Source: a virus
Length of the DNA: 64,000 bases
IMG/VR virus record: IMGVR_UViG_3300020472_000018
Coordinates: 1 to 64,000 of that record
Strand: one strand, 5' to 3'
How positions within the stretch are numbered: position 1 is the first letter of the stretch; the number at the start of each line of letters is the position of its first letter. Made by a program: the position numbers and the translations under genes. Below are positions 16,741-25,110 of the stretch, in pieces. The notes under the pieces are model-generated. The model searched no databases. It saw nothing but the letters and a program-made list of their open reading frames with translations, and was not told the DNA's origin.

Positions 16741-18550
16741 GCGATATTTGAGTGGTCGGGTTAAGAGAACCCCACAAGACCAATTAAAAGATGATAGGTA
16801 TAAGTATCTCGGATTAGAACAGGCAGAACCTAATCTTGCAGATCCTGGTACAACACCACCAGTTCCTTCTGGACAGCAATATCAGTTAGTTGCTATTCCT
16901 GCGTTTCCAGGTAAAAGATATTGGGTTCCTGTTGGTGGTGGATTAATTCCAGGTGCTATTAGTGTATATGATGAAGGTATTCTTGTTAGTGCTGCAAGTA
17001 GTATTACCCAACTTAATTTTGTTGGAGCAGCAGTAACTGCTGCAGCAGATCCTCAACATCCTTCAGGGCATCCAGGTATTGCTGCAACTGTAACTGTTAT
17101 ACCTGTTACTATTGGTTCTGATCCTCCAGTTAATCCAAATCATGGAGAGTTATGGTGGGAAGATGATATAGGTGATTTATGTATTTGGTATGATGATGGT
17201 GATAGTAGTCAGTGGGTTACTGTAGTTGCTAGTGGAAATGGAGGAGGTCCTACAGGTCCTGCAGGTCCTCCAGGTGGTCCAGGTGCTCCAGGTGGTGGCG
17301 GTCCTGCTGGTCCTCCAGGTCCTCCAGGTTCAGATGGTCCAGTAGGACCAGGTGGAACAGGACCTACTGGTCCTCCAGGTCCTCCAGGATCAAGTGGTCC
17401 TACAGGTCCAGCAGGTGGTCCTCCAGGTCCCGTAGGTCCTCCAGGTCCAACAGGTACTCCAGGATCTGATGGTGCTGATGGCGATACTGGTCCTCCAGGT
17501 CCTGCTGGTCCTCCAGGTCCCGATGGTCCTACAGGTGGATCAGGTCCTACAGGTGGTCCAGGTCCTACAGGTCCTCCAGGTCCAGATGGTCCTACTGGTC
17601 CTGCTGGTGGTCCTCCAGGTCCCGATGGTCCTCCAGGTCCTCCAGGAACAACAGGTGGATCAGGTCCTCCAGGTCCAGATGGTCCCGCAGGTCCTCCAGG
17701 TCCAGCAGGTGGTCCTCCAGGTCCTGATGGTCCAGATGGTCCCGCAGGTCCTCCAGGTCCCGATGGTCCTCCAGGTCCAGGTGGTCCTCCAGGTGCAGGT
17801 GGTGGTTCTGGTATTCCAACTGGTGCAATTTTAATATGGTCTGGTGCTGCAAATGCTATTCCTTCTGGATGGGTATTATGTGATGGAAATAATAGTACTC
17901 CAAATTTAACAAATAGATTTGTTGTTGGTTCTGGTGCTAGTTACTCAGTTAATGATACTGGTGGTAGTGCTAATTCAGTAGTTGTATCACATAACCACGG
18001 TGCTAATGTTAATATTAGTGGTGGAGGTGCTCATACACACTCATTCTCAGATTCCTTTACTGCATCTGGATCTCACTCTCATAGTTTTTCAGATTCTTTC
18101 TCTGCATCTGGATCTCACTCTCATACTTTCTCTGGATCTAATTCACACAGCCACGGTTTAAATTTAAGCGATTCTGCTCACCAACATACTACTGCAATAC
18201 CTTCTGGATCTCAGGGTATTGATACTGATAGTCATGGTCATGATATGAGCATTTATTCAGGTGCTACCAATTCTTCATCTTGGGGTGCAACTGCTAATGT
18301 TAGTGGTACTGTTTCATCATCCTCAATTTCTGTTTCTGGAAATACAAGTAGTCAAAGTGTAAGTATTTCTGGATCTGTTTCTGGAAATACAAGTAATGAA
18401 AGTGTAAGTATTTCTGGATCTGTTTCTGGAACTACTGGTTCTGGTGGTAGTGGTGTAAGTGGATCAGCAACAATTGATTCTGAAGGTGTTACAGGAACGA
18501 ATAAGAATCTTCCTCCATATTATGCACTATGTTACATCATGAAAACTTAA
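16733..18550 (+). CDS. collagen-like short-tail-fibre protein with tail-collar tip
   Basis: 605 residues. Residues 1-130: unique N-terminus, basic at the start ([20 protein letters not shown]). About 136-162: WW module ([23 protein letters not shown]). About 170-360: collagen-like Gly-X-Y repeats. About 363-400: phage tail collar domain ([38 protein letters not shown]), the tip domain of T4 gp12-type fibres. After that come repeated H-S-H motifs ([16 protein letters not shown]), which in T4 gp12 and gp37 bind metal ions, and a Ser/Gly repeat. The final [10 protein letters not shown] is typical for tail-collar fibres. I infer host adhesion. Confidence 0.75.
   Translation: MSKRYLSGRVKRTPQDQLKDDRYKYLGLEQAEPNLADPGTTPPVPSGQQYQLVAIPAFPGKRYWVPVGGGLIPGAISVYDEGILVSAASSITQLNFVGAAVTAAADPQHPSGHPGIAATVTVIPVTIGSDPPVNPNHGELWWEDDIGDLCIWYDDGDSSQWVTVVASGNGGGPTGPAGPPGGPGAPGGGGPAGPPGPPGSDGPVGPGGTGPTGPPGPPGSSGPTGPAGGPPGPVGPPGPTGTPGSDGADGDTGPPGPAGPPGPDGPTGGSGPTGGPGPTGPPGPDGPTGPAGGPPGPDGPPGPPGTTGGSGPPGPDGPAGPPGPAGGPPGPDGPDGPAGPPGPDGPPGPGGPPGAGGGSGIPTGAILIWSGAANAIPSGWVLCDGNNSTPNLTNRFVVGSGASYSVNDTGGSANSVVVSHNHGANVNISGGGAHTHSFSDSFTASGSHSHSFSDSFSASGSHSHTFSGSNSHSHGLNLSDSAHQHTTAIPSGSQGIDTDSHGHDMSIYSGATNSSSWGATANVSGTVSSSSISVSGNTSSQSVSISGSVSGNTSNESVSISGSVSGTTGSGGSGVSGSATIDSEGVTGTNKNLPPYYALCYIMKT
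17242..17813 (+). repeat. long collagen-like Gly-X-Y tract
   Basis: About 190 residues of Gly-X-Y, mainly [12 protein letters not shown] and GGP, coded by near-identical GGTCCTCCAGGT units with GGT as the main glycine codon. There are interruptions (GGGG, GGP) every 15-20 triplets. The periodic DNA creates long false ORFs in other frames. Confidence 0.9.
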
Positions 18551-18551
18551 A

Positions 18552-18558
18552 ATAAATA
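18552..18558 (+). promoter_or_regulatory. late promoter core ATAAATA
   Basis: AATAAATAAA two bases after the stop of the preceding fibre gene and 20 bases before the ATG at 18579, with GAGG acting as a ribosome-binding site. Confidence 0.5.
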
Positions 18559-18578
18559 AAGAGGTATATTAATATTTA

Positions 18579-20204
18579 ATGTCAGGACATACTCCCAGAA
18601 TTGATTTTCCAGCTAATCCCAATGTAGGAGAAGATTACTCCTATAATAACTCCATTTGGAGATGGGATGGATATGTGTGGAGAAGAATTCCTGATCCTGG
18701 TGCTCCAGGTCCAACAGGTCCTGCAGGTCCTCCTGGTTTTACTGGTCCCACAGGTCCCACAGGTCCCGATGGTCCTGTAGGACCTCCTGGTCCTGCTGGT
18801 GGTCCTCCAGGTCCTCCAGGTAATGATGGAACTCCTGGTCCTCCAGGTGGAGATGGTCCTCCAGGTATTGGTGGTCCTACTGGTCCTCCAGGTAATGATG
18901 GTCCTCCAGGTCCTCCAGGTCCTAATGGTGTTGGAACTCCTGGTCCTCCAGGTAATGATGGTCCCACAGGTCCTACTGGTCCCACAGGTCCTACTGGTCC
19001 TCCTGGTCAAAATCAAGGTCCAGCAGTTACTGAAGTATTTGTAAAACAATATAAGCAAGATGGCGTAGAACGAAGTTGTGAAAGTCCTGTTTTTGTCACT
19101 GGTGGTGATACAATTGGGATTGGATCGACAAGTAATGCTTACGGAAATAGATTTGCTCAAAATGATGATCCAACAACGGCTCCTGGTGGTAGTTGGAATG
19201 TTTGTGATGGAGATTTATGGTATGATTTAGATTCTGGTGCTGGTGGTGGTCCTGGTCCTGCTGGTCCTCCTGGACCTCCTGGTCCTCCTGGTGGTGGACC
19301 TCCTGGACCTCCTGGTCCTCCAGGAAATGATGGTGGTGTTGGTGGAGATGGTCCTCCTGGACCTCCTGGTCCTCCTGGATCTGGTGGATCAGGTGGTGCT
19401 AATGTAACCACTGATGATAATCCACCTAGTAATCCTACTGATGGAGATCTTTGGTGGGATTCGGCTAATGGTCGATTAAATGTATATTATGATGATGTTG
19501 ATAGTTCACAATGGGTTAGTGCTAGTGCTGCAGGAGTTGGACCTGATGGTCCTGCTGGTCCTCCAGGTAATGCTGGTCCCCCAGGTCCTCCAGGATCTGG
19601 TGGTGCAACTGATAAAATAGAAGAAGGTAATACTTCTGTTGAAACTATTGATACTGGTACTAACGGTAAGATTATTTTTGAAACAGAAGGAAGTGATAGG
19701 TGGGAAATTAGTAGTGCTGGTCATCTTCTTCCAGTAGATCATGAAGATTATGATATAGGATCAGCATCTAGAAAGGTAAGACATTTATTCTTATCTGATA
19801 ACAGTATAAAATTTGTTAAGAGTGATAATACAGTTAATTCATTAGGCATATACACAGGCACTGATGCATTAACTTGGACTGGATCATACGGTGCTATGAG
19901 ACTAGGTGGACATATTATCCCTACATCAAATGCAGTATATGATCTAGGTAATGCAGAATATAAGATTAGACATTTATTCTTATCAGATAATAGTTTAAAA
20001 TTCGTAGGTGCTGATGATGTAGTACGTGCGGTTGGTATTACCAATGGCAATTTAACCTATATGGGTAATCAATTATTAACAGTTTCTCTTGATAGTCCTC
20101 AAGCTGGACATATTTTAGAGTATAATGGTACAGTATGGGCGAATAAGGTTAATAGTGGTTCTGCAACATCTCCATTTGAAAGTAATTGGCATATGCCACT
20201 CTAA
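18579..20204 (+). CDS. collagen-like fibre protein with docking and WW modules
   Basis: 541 residues. Residues 9-38 form the docking module found in six genes here ([20 protein letters not shown], then WDGYVWRRI). Collagen-like tracts at about 41-143, 218-272 and 320-342 alternate with a WW module at 285-312 ([18 protein letters not shown]). Near the end are two copies of a 60-residue repeat ([19 protein letters not shown] and [19 protein letters not shown]). It ends FESNWHMPL, matching the ends of two other genes in the array. It has its own late promoter. Inferred to be an adhesion fibre. Confidence 0.7.
   Translation: MSGHTPRIDFPANPNVGEDYSYNNSIWRWDGYVWRRIPDPGAPGPTGPAGPPGFTGPTGPTGPDGPVGPPGPAGGPPGPPGNDGTPGPPGGDGPPGIGGPTGPPGNDGPPGPPGPNGVGTPGPPGNDGPTGPTGPTGPTGPPGQNQGPAVTEVFVKQYKQDGVERSCESPVFVTGGDTIGIGSTSNAYGNRFAQNDDPTTAPGGSWNVCDGDLWYDLDSGAGGGPGPAGPPGPPGPPGGGPPGPPGPPGNDGGVGGDGPPGPPGPPGSGGSGGANVTTDDNPPSNPTDGDLWWDSANGRLNVYYDDVDSSQWVSASAAGVGPDGPAGPPGNAGPPGPPGSGGATDKIEEGNTSVETIDTGTNGKIIFETEGSDRWEISSAGHLLPVDHEDYDIGSASRKVRHLFLSDNSIKFVKSDNTVNSLGIYTGTDALTWTGSYGAMRLGGHIIPTSNAVYDLGNAEYKIRHLFLSDNSLKFVGADDVVRAVGITNGNLTYMGNQLLTVSLDSPQAGHILEYNGTVWANKVNSGSATSPFESNWHMPL
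18697..19009 (+). repeat. collagen-like tract in fibre gene
   Basis: About 100 residues of Gly-X-Y ([20 protein letters not shown] style) with both GGTCCTCCTGGT and GGTCCTCCAGGT codings. Two shorter tracts in the same gene lie at about 19229-19395 and 19539-19603. Confidence 0.85.
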
Positions 20205-20207
20205 ATA
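20201..20207 (+). promoter_or_regulatory. late promoter CTAAATA of cassette A (contains upstream stop codon)
   Basis: The TAA stop of the preceding fibre gene lies inside CTAAATA. The following leader (TAAACAGGAATTT...) recurs at 21094 and 24679, each time before a 130-residue paralogue. Confidence 0.65.
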
Positions 20208-20228
20208 GTAAACAGGAATTTAAAGATT

Positions 20229-20627
20229 ATGGCAGCAACAATCTATAACGGAGTAATGCAGGGTACGGGAGCAGATCATACACAAACTCTCTATACTAAC
20301 AATACAGGTGGAAATGTTAGATTAATATTTAATTACTTTCAAACTGGTGCAGCAAGTCCTGGAATTTTTCGTATCTATATTGGAACAACAAGTGCTCCTA
20401 CCCATCCTAGTGGTGGTGATCTTGATACAATGGAGCTTAATCCACCTAGTAATACTATATACGGAAAAAATATGATCAATAATCCTATAAATGAAGCAGG
20501 TAATGCTTGGCCTACTGAATTAATGTTAGCTAATAATAATTCCATTTGGGTAAGAATGCCTACACAGATTCATAATTATAATACGGCAATAATTTATAAT
20601 TTTACGGTAGTACCAGAGACTAACTGA
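20229..20627 (+). CDS. 130-residue beta protein of fibre cassette, copy A
   Basis: 132 residues: MAATIYNGVMQGTGADHTQT, then LYTNNTGGNVRLIFNYF and a C-terminal strand IYNFTVVPETN. Two other genes (21122 and 24708) share the start MAA-x-x-x-x-G, the TGGNVR-x-x-x-NY core and the end. It is Asn/Thr/Gly-rich, with predicted beta strands, no signal peptide and no catalytic motif. It is always directly before a docking-module fibre gene (here overlapping by TGATG) and after its own late promoter, so a fibre-associated cap, adaptor or assembly helper is likely. That role is inferred. Confidence 0.65.
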   Translation: MAATIYNGVMQGTGADHTQTLYTNNTGGNVRLIFNYFQTGAASPGIFRIYIGTTSAPTHPSGGDLDTMELNPPSNTIYGKNMINNPINEAGNAWPTELMLANNNSIWVRMPTQIHNYNTAIIYNFTVVPETN

Positions 20628-21097
20628 TGGCAGTAAATTTTCCAAATAGTCCTTCAACTAACGACACCCACACCGAGAATAGTTTAACTTGGAAGTGGGA
20701 TGGGACTACCTGGATTATTCAATCTGTTGCACCTCCTGGTCCTGCTGGTCCTCCAGGTCCTCCTGGTAACGATGGTAATGATGGTAATGATGGTACTCCA
20801 GGATCTGATGGTAACGATGGTACTCCAGGTGGTGCAGGACCTCCTGGTCCTCCTGGTTCTCCAGGACCTCCTGGATCTGGGGGTGGTGCTAGTGTAACTA
20901 CTGATGATACTCCTCCAACTTCACCTAATGATGGTGATCTTTGGTGGGATTCTGAAGAAGGAGTTTTAAATGTGTATTATGAGGATGCTAATAGTTCTCA
21001 ATGGGTTAATGCTTCTGGTAGGGGTAATATAGATCTATCATCTATTAAATCTCCAAATCTTTTATTCCAAAGTCAGAATTGGAATATACCTTTCTAA
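20627..21097 (+). CDS. short collagen-like fibre protein
   Basis: 156 residues. Residues 3-34: docking module ([28 protein letters not shown]). Residues 37-86: collagen-like tract ([19 protein letters not shown] style). Residues 100-127: WW module ([20 protein letters not shown]). It ends [12 protein letters not shown], related to the ends of the genes at 18579 and 23918. It has no tip domain of its own, so it is a minimal docking-collagen-WW unit. Starts within the stop of the preceding gene, so translation is probably coupled. Confidence 0.7.
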   Translation: MAVNFPNSPSTNDTHTENSLTWKWDGTTWIIQSVAPPGPAGPPGPPGNDGNDGNDGTPGSDGNDGTPGGAGPPGPPGSPGPPGSGGGASVTTDDTPPTSPNDGDLWWDSEEGVLNVYYEDANSSQWVNASGRGNIDLSSIKSPNLLFQSQNWNIPF

Positions 21098-21100
21098 ATA
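21094..21100 (+). promoter_or_regulatory. late promoter CTAAATA of cassette B (contains upstream stop codon)
   Basis: Same arrangement as at 20201: stop codon TAA inside the core, followed by TTAAACAGGGATTATAAAATT before an ATGGCAGCAACA start. Confidence 0.65.
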
Positions 21101-21121
21101 TTAAACAGGGATTATAAAATT

Positions 21122-21508
21122 ATGGCAGCAACAGTACATAACGGATCTATAACACCAGGTAGCACTTATACTTATGTTAATAATACTAATAAAAATGTAA
21201 GGATTGTTATTAATTATCTGTGGTTTGGACAATCTGGTAGTAATCCTTGGCTGTATATTGGAACGGGACAAGGTCAAAATGGTGATGCTACAACAATAGC
21301 TATTGAATTACTTGCTGGACAGGCATATGGAAAACAACTTGGTTTTATTAGAGGTGATGATCATACAGCAATTCAAGCACAAGGTCCACAAGGTTTTCAT
21401 TGTCCTCTAGAGTTTTTTCTAGCTGAAGGAATGCATTTTATTATAGAGATATTAGGTAATCATAATAAAAATACAATGTTTAATTTTGTAGCAATAACTG
21501 AAGATTAA
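21122..21508 (+). CDS. 130-residue beta protein of fibre cassette, copy B
   Basis: 128 residues, paralogue of the genes at 20229 and 24708: MAATVHNGSITPGSTYTYVN, then NTNKNVRIVINYLWFG and AYGKQLGFIRGDD, ending MFNFVAITED. The GK-x-x-G segment in the middle is also found in copies A and C. It lies two bases before a docking-module gene. No enzyme motif. The role is unknown; the fixed pairing with docking-module fibres suggests a fibre subunit or assembly helper. Confidence 0.65.
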   Translation: MAATVHNGSITPGSTYTYVNNTNKNVRIVINYLWFGQSGSNPWLYIGTGQGQNGDATTIAIELLAGQAYGKQLGFIRGDDHTAIQAQGPQGFHCPLEFFLAEGMHFIIEILGNHNKNTMFNFVAITED

Positions 21509-21510
21509 TA

Positions 21511-22455
21511 ATGGCAATAGATTTTCCTGCGAGTCCTAGTACCAATGATACCCATACTCATAATGGGTTGACTTGGACTTTTGATGGGACAACGTGGAAA
21601 ATAAACACAACAGTTCAGAGTGGTTCAACTACATTTACAGGTTTAACAGATACACCTTCAAGTTATACTAGTCACGGTAGTAAATTTGTTAAGGTTAATA
21701 GTGCTACTAATGCATTAGAATTTGATTCTGCTGGTGGTGGAGTAACAGATGGTGATAAAGGAGATATTACAGTATCAAACTCTGGTGCAACTTGGAATAT
21801 TGATGCTAGTACTATTGGTACTACTGAATTATCTGCAACAGGAACAAAAGATGCTACAACATATTTGAGAGGAGATAATACTTGGCAAACTATAAGTAGT
21901 GGTGCTAGTGTAACTACATCTGATACACCACCTTCTAGTCCTAGTGATGGTGATCTTTGGTGGGATTCACAAAATGGTAGATTACTTGTATATTATGAGG
22001 ACGCTAATAGTTCTCAGTGGGTTGATGCTTCAGGTAGAGGTGTAAATAATTCTGTTTCACAGGAGACTGGAACATTCAGTTTAACATTAAGTCCTAATTG
22101 TCAAAATGCTGCAGTTAGTACTGGTAATTATGTAAAGACTGGTAATATGGTTACTGTTGATTTTAATGTATATCATAATGGTGGAACTGCTGGAGATACC
22201 AATTTACGATGGGGTGGACAGAATCAATATTTTACAATAAATGATACTTCATTACGTCCTGTGGCTACAGCAGGACTTTTCTACAATAGAAGATATTTTG
22301 ATTGCCCACCTGGCAATGTTACTGGTACATTAGGGGTGTGGGTAGGTACTTGTGGTGTTACTCCTACTGGTGAAATATATACTTCTAGTTCAATGGCAGC
22401 AGGACCAGGACAATATGGAATATATTATTTTAGTGGTAGTTGGAGGGTAGCATAA
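21511..22455 (+). CDS. docking-module fibre protein without collagen
   Basis: 314 residues. Residues 3-34: docking module ([28 protein letters not shown]). About 42-75: TFTGLTDTPSSYTSHGSK, a segment also present in the gene at 25111. About 148-176: WW module (GDLWWDSQNGRLLVYYEDAN). The C-terminal 125 residues form a unique beta-rich tip (GTFSLTLSPNCQNAAVSTGN to YYFSGSWRVA). Unlike its neighbours it has no Gly-X-Y tract, which shows that collagen is an optional module in this array. The tip is probably receptor-facing (inference). Confidence 0.65.
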   Translation: MAIDFPASPSTNDTHTHNGLTWTFDGTTWKINTTVQSGSTTFTGLTDTPSSYTSHGSKFVKVNSATNALEFDSAGGGVTDGDKGDITVSNSGATWNIDASTIGTTELSATGTKDATTYLRGDNTWQTISSGASVTTSDTPPSSPSDGDLWWDSQNGRLLVYYEDANSSQWVDASGRGVNNSVSQETGTFSLTLSPNCQNAAVSTGNYVKTGNMVTVDFNVYHNGGTAGDTNLRWGGQNQYFTINDTSLRPVATAGLFYNRRYFDCPPGNVTGTLGVWVGTCGVTPTGEIYTSSSMAAGPGQYGIYYFSGSWRVA

Positions 22456-23918
22456 TGGCAATAGATTTTCCTACAAGTCCTAGTCTTAATGCCACTCATA
22501 GTCATAATGGTTTAATTTGGAAGTGGGATGGTACATCTTGGATTTTACAAACAACTATACAATCTGGTGTAACTCAAATACCACCTATGGTTAATGTTGC
22601 AGACTATGGAGCACTTCCAAGTGCTAGTGGTGCAGCAAATAGAACTGGTATTGAAAATGCTATTAACTCATTAGCATCTACGGGAGGAATGGTTTATATT
22701 CCTACAGGAACTTATGATATAACAGGTACTATATTATTAGATAGTGGAACTTTGGGTGATGGTGGTGGTATAAGTATTATTGGTGCAACTGAGAATTATA
22801 GAATTAGTGCTGCTGATGCTGAAGGCACTTTGCTAAGATCTACTGATGCTGGTAGTGATATAATCAAAGTAAATAACGTAAGAAATGTAACTTTTGCCAA
22901 CTTAGCATTTGATCATAAAGACGGCACACCTAGAAATGGTGGAAATGCTATTCATTGTTATTCTAATGTAAATACTCAACAAATTAGAATGGATAGGATT
23001 TATATCCGAAATCAATTTGGTGGTATTAAAATGGATGGACATTCCATTTCAACATTCAGAGATATAGAGATTAGAGATATTGTAAATGAAGGTGGTTCTT
23101 TTGGAATGTTATTCAGTGCTTCTGCTGGTGGATCGGAAAGAGTTGATCAGATAAGATGTGAGAATGTTTTAATTGATGGTGTGATTAGTGGAAGTCCACA
23201 TCCAACTGCAAATGGATTATGGGTTAAGGATTTTGTAAATTCAATATGGTTCCTTAATTGTGTATCTAATCGTTGTAATAAAGGATTATTAATGGATGCA
23301 ACTGTTCCTAGTGGAGATACAGGTAATCCTGGTTCATTCTTTAGAATAAATGATTGTGATTTTGATACTAATAATTCATATGGTATTGAGATTGCTGGTG
23401 GTAGTTTTATATGGATTAATAACCCATATATAAGTAGTAATCTTATTAATGGTTTGAGAACTAGTTCGACTTTTAGTGGTGTTTTAAGATTGAATGCTGC
23501 AGATTGTAGAGGTAATGGTCAGCACGGAATTTATATTCGCTCTGATCAACATAAAAAAATTCATATAAGAGACTCTCAGTGTTCTTATAATTCTGCATCT
23601 AATACCAATGCTTATGATGGACTTCATATATACGATGATGGTGCTGCATCTGTAAATCAATCTGATATAATGATTGATGGTGGACAGTATGGTGGAGATA
23701 TGATGGGAGGCATTAATGATGGTGGTGGTGGTCCTGGAACAACACAGAGGTATGGAATTAATTTTACTGCTAATATTAAATACAAAAGAATCATTATTAA
23801 TAATGTAGATTGTTCTGCAAATTTAACAGGATCACATAGATTTACAGTTGGTAATGGAACTGATAATATGATTCATAATGTTATTCCATTCCACGGATCA
23901 CACTCAGGTGCTCATTAA
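22455..23918 (+). CDS. docking-module tailspike with pectate-lyase-like beta-helix
   Basis: 487 residues from the ATG at 22455; an in-frame TTG at 22440 is less likely because the docking module starts at this ATG ([20 protein letters not shown]). Residues 50-110 match the Pectate_lyase_3 start: [20 protein letters not shown], then [20 protein letters not shown] right-handed beta-helix continues to about 450 (repeated N/D-x-G turns, [16 protein letters not shown]). Such proteins are often tailspikes binding or cleaving polysaccharides. No catalytic residues can be assigned. Starts on the last base of the preceding ORF. Confidence 0.75.
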   Translation: MAIDFPTSPSLNATHSHNGLIWKWDGTSWILQTTIQSGVTQIPPMVNVADYGALPSASGAANRTGIENAINSLASTGGMVYIPTGTYDITGTILLDSGTLGDGGGISIIGATENYRISAADAEGTLLRSTDAGSDIIKVNNVRNVTFANLAFDHKDGTPRNGGNAIHCYSNVNTQQIRMDRIYIRNQFGGIKMDGHSISTFRDIEIRDIVNEGGSFGMLFSASAGGSERVDQIRCENVLIDGVISGSPHPTANGLWVKDFVNSIWFLNCVSNRCNKGLLMDATVPSGDTGNPGSFFRINDCDFDTNNSYGIEIAGGSFIWINNPYISSNLINGLRTSSTFSGVLRLNAADCRGNGQHGIYIRSDQHKKIHIRDSQCSYNSASNTNAYDGLHIYDDGAASVNQSDIMIDGGQYGGDMMGGINDGGGGPGTTQRYGINFTANIKYKRIIINNVDCSANLTGSHRFTVGNGTDNMIHNVIPFHGSHSGAH

Positions 23919-24682
23919 TGGCTGTTAAACTCAGAAAAGATGGCAGTTGGGTAACTATAGTAGGTAATGGACCTCCAGGTCCTGCAGGACCTCCAGGTCC
24001 TGATGGTCCCGATGGTCCTGCAGGTCCTCCAGGAAATGATGGTGCTGATGGTACTCCTGGTCCCGCAGGTCCTCCTGGTCCTATAGGTCCTCCTGGTCCT
24101 CCAGGTCAAGATGGTAATGATGGTGGTACAGGTCCATCAGGACCTCCAGGTCCAACAGGTCCCGATGGTCCAGTAGGTCCTACTGGTCCTTCAGGTGGTC
24201 CTCCAGGTCCCGATGGTCCTCCAGGTCCTCCAGGAAATGATGGTGCTGATGGTCCTGGTGGTCCGCCAGGTCCTCCTGGTCCTGCTGGTGGTCCTCCAGG
24301 TCCCGCAGGTACTCCAGGTCCTGCTGGTCCTCCAGGTGTTGCTGGATTAACTATTGCAGAAATTCCACCAACTACTCCTACTCCATCTCATGGTGATATG
24401 TGGTGGGAAAGTGATACAGGACATCTATATGTTTATTATGATGATGGTGATAGTAGTCAATGGGTAGCAACATCTCAAGGTCCTGCTGGATCTCCAGGTG
24501 CTCCTGGTGGTCCTCCAGGTCCTGATGGTCCCGCAGGTCCTCCAGGTCCCGATGGTCCTCCAGGTCCTGGTGGTGGTGGACCTCCAGGTCCTCCAGGTTC
24601 TCCAGGTCCTCCAGGTTCATCTGGTACTGCTGGAACATATCCATTTGAGACTGGTAATTGGCTTCTTGGAATAGGTCACTAA
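23918..24682 (+). CDS. collagen-like fibre protein with WW module
   Basis: 254 residues. A short unique N-terminus ([20 protein letters not shown]) replaces the docking module. Collagen-like tract at about 17-142, WW module at 157-185 ([20 protein letters not shown]), second tract at 188-238, and the end [13 protein letters not shown], similar to the ends at 20204 and 21097. More than half of the protein is Gly-X-Y. It starts on the last base of the tailspike stop codon. Likely a shaft component of the adhesion apparatus. Confidence 0.7.
   Translation: MAVKLRKDGSWVTIVGNGPPGPAGPPGPDGPDGPAGPPGNDGADGTPGPAGPPGPIGPPGPPGQDGNDGGTGPSGPPGPTGPDGPVGPTGPSGGPPGPDGPPGPPGNDGADGPGGPPGPPGPAGGPPGPAGTPGPAGPPGVAGLTIAEIPPTTPTPSHGDMWWESDTGHLYVYYDDGDSSQWVATSQGPAGSPGAPGGPPGPDGPAGPPGPDGPPGPGGGGPPGPPGSPGPPGSSGTAGTYPFETGNWLLGIGH
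23967..24342 (+). repeat. collagen-like tract in fibre gene
   Basis: About 125 residues of Gly-X-Y with many GPP, GPD and GPA triplets plus NDGAD interruptions. A second tract in the same gene lies at about 24478-24630. Confidence 0.85.
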
Positions 24683-24685
24683 ATA
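24679..24685 (+). promoter_or_regulatory. late promoter CTAAATA of cassette C (contains upstream stop codon)
   Basis: Third copy of the leader: TAA stop within CTAAATA, then TTAAACAGGAGATTTAAACATT before the ATG at 24708. CAGGAG provides a good Shine-Dalgarno sequence. Confidence 0.65.
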
Positions 24686-24707
24686 TTAAACAGGAGATTT
24701 AAACATT

Positions 24708-25109
24708 ATGGCAGCTGAAGTATTTACAGGACAATTAGCAGCAAATAATACGTTTACCTATACTAATAGTACAGGTGGTAATGTTCGTGTTGTTATTAAT
24801 TACATTTACACTCAAACTAGTAGTACTCCAACTATTGAATTTGGAGATGCATCAGCAACTGGACAGAATGCATATTGGACTACTAGAACATTCTTTAACT
24901 TGACTCAAAATACAACTTTTGGAAAGTCTGTAGGTTGGTCTTCTCCTACAAAAACTACTGGTCAAGCTGCAGTATCTTCTGGTGGTAATGACACTGGTGG
25001 TCCTACTGAAGTGTATTTGAAGAATACTGAGACTTTTAAAATTACTGCAAGTTCTGGATCAAGTTATGCTTGGGGTTGTAGATATCAAATTGTAGTAATA
25101 CCAGAATAA
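24708..25109 (+). CDS. 130-residue beta protein of fibre cassette, copy C
   Basis: 133 residues, paralogue of 20229 and 21122: [20 protein letters not shown], then [38 protein letters not shown] and the end YQIVVIPE. The PTE-x-x-L pattern in the C-terminal third is shared with copy A. Its stop is one base before the ATG of a large docking-module fibre gene. It probably works with that fibre (inference from three-fold conserved pairing). Confidence 0.65.
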   Translation: MAAEVFTGQLAANNTFTYTNSTGGNVRVVINYIYTQTSSTPTIEFGDASATGQNAYWTTRTFFNLTQNTTFGKSVGWSSPTKTTGQAAVSSGGNDTGGPTEVYLKNTETFKITASSGSSYAWGCRYQIVVIPE

Positions 25110-25110
25110 T

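Noticed and set aside
17469-17852. Long ORFs in other frames and on the minus strand across collagen tracts (also at 18582-19160, 18799-19044, 24378-24644, 25145-25489, 28421-28927, 28469-28807)
   Set aside because: They are made by the 9- and 12-base period of the Gly-X-Y codons, giving Leu/Val/Gln- or His/Asp/Leu-rich repeats with no other content.
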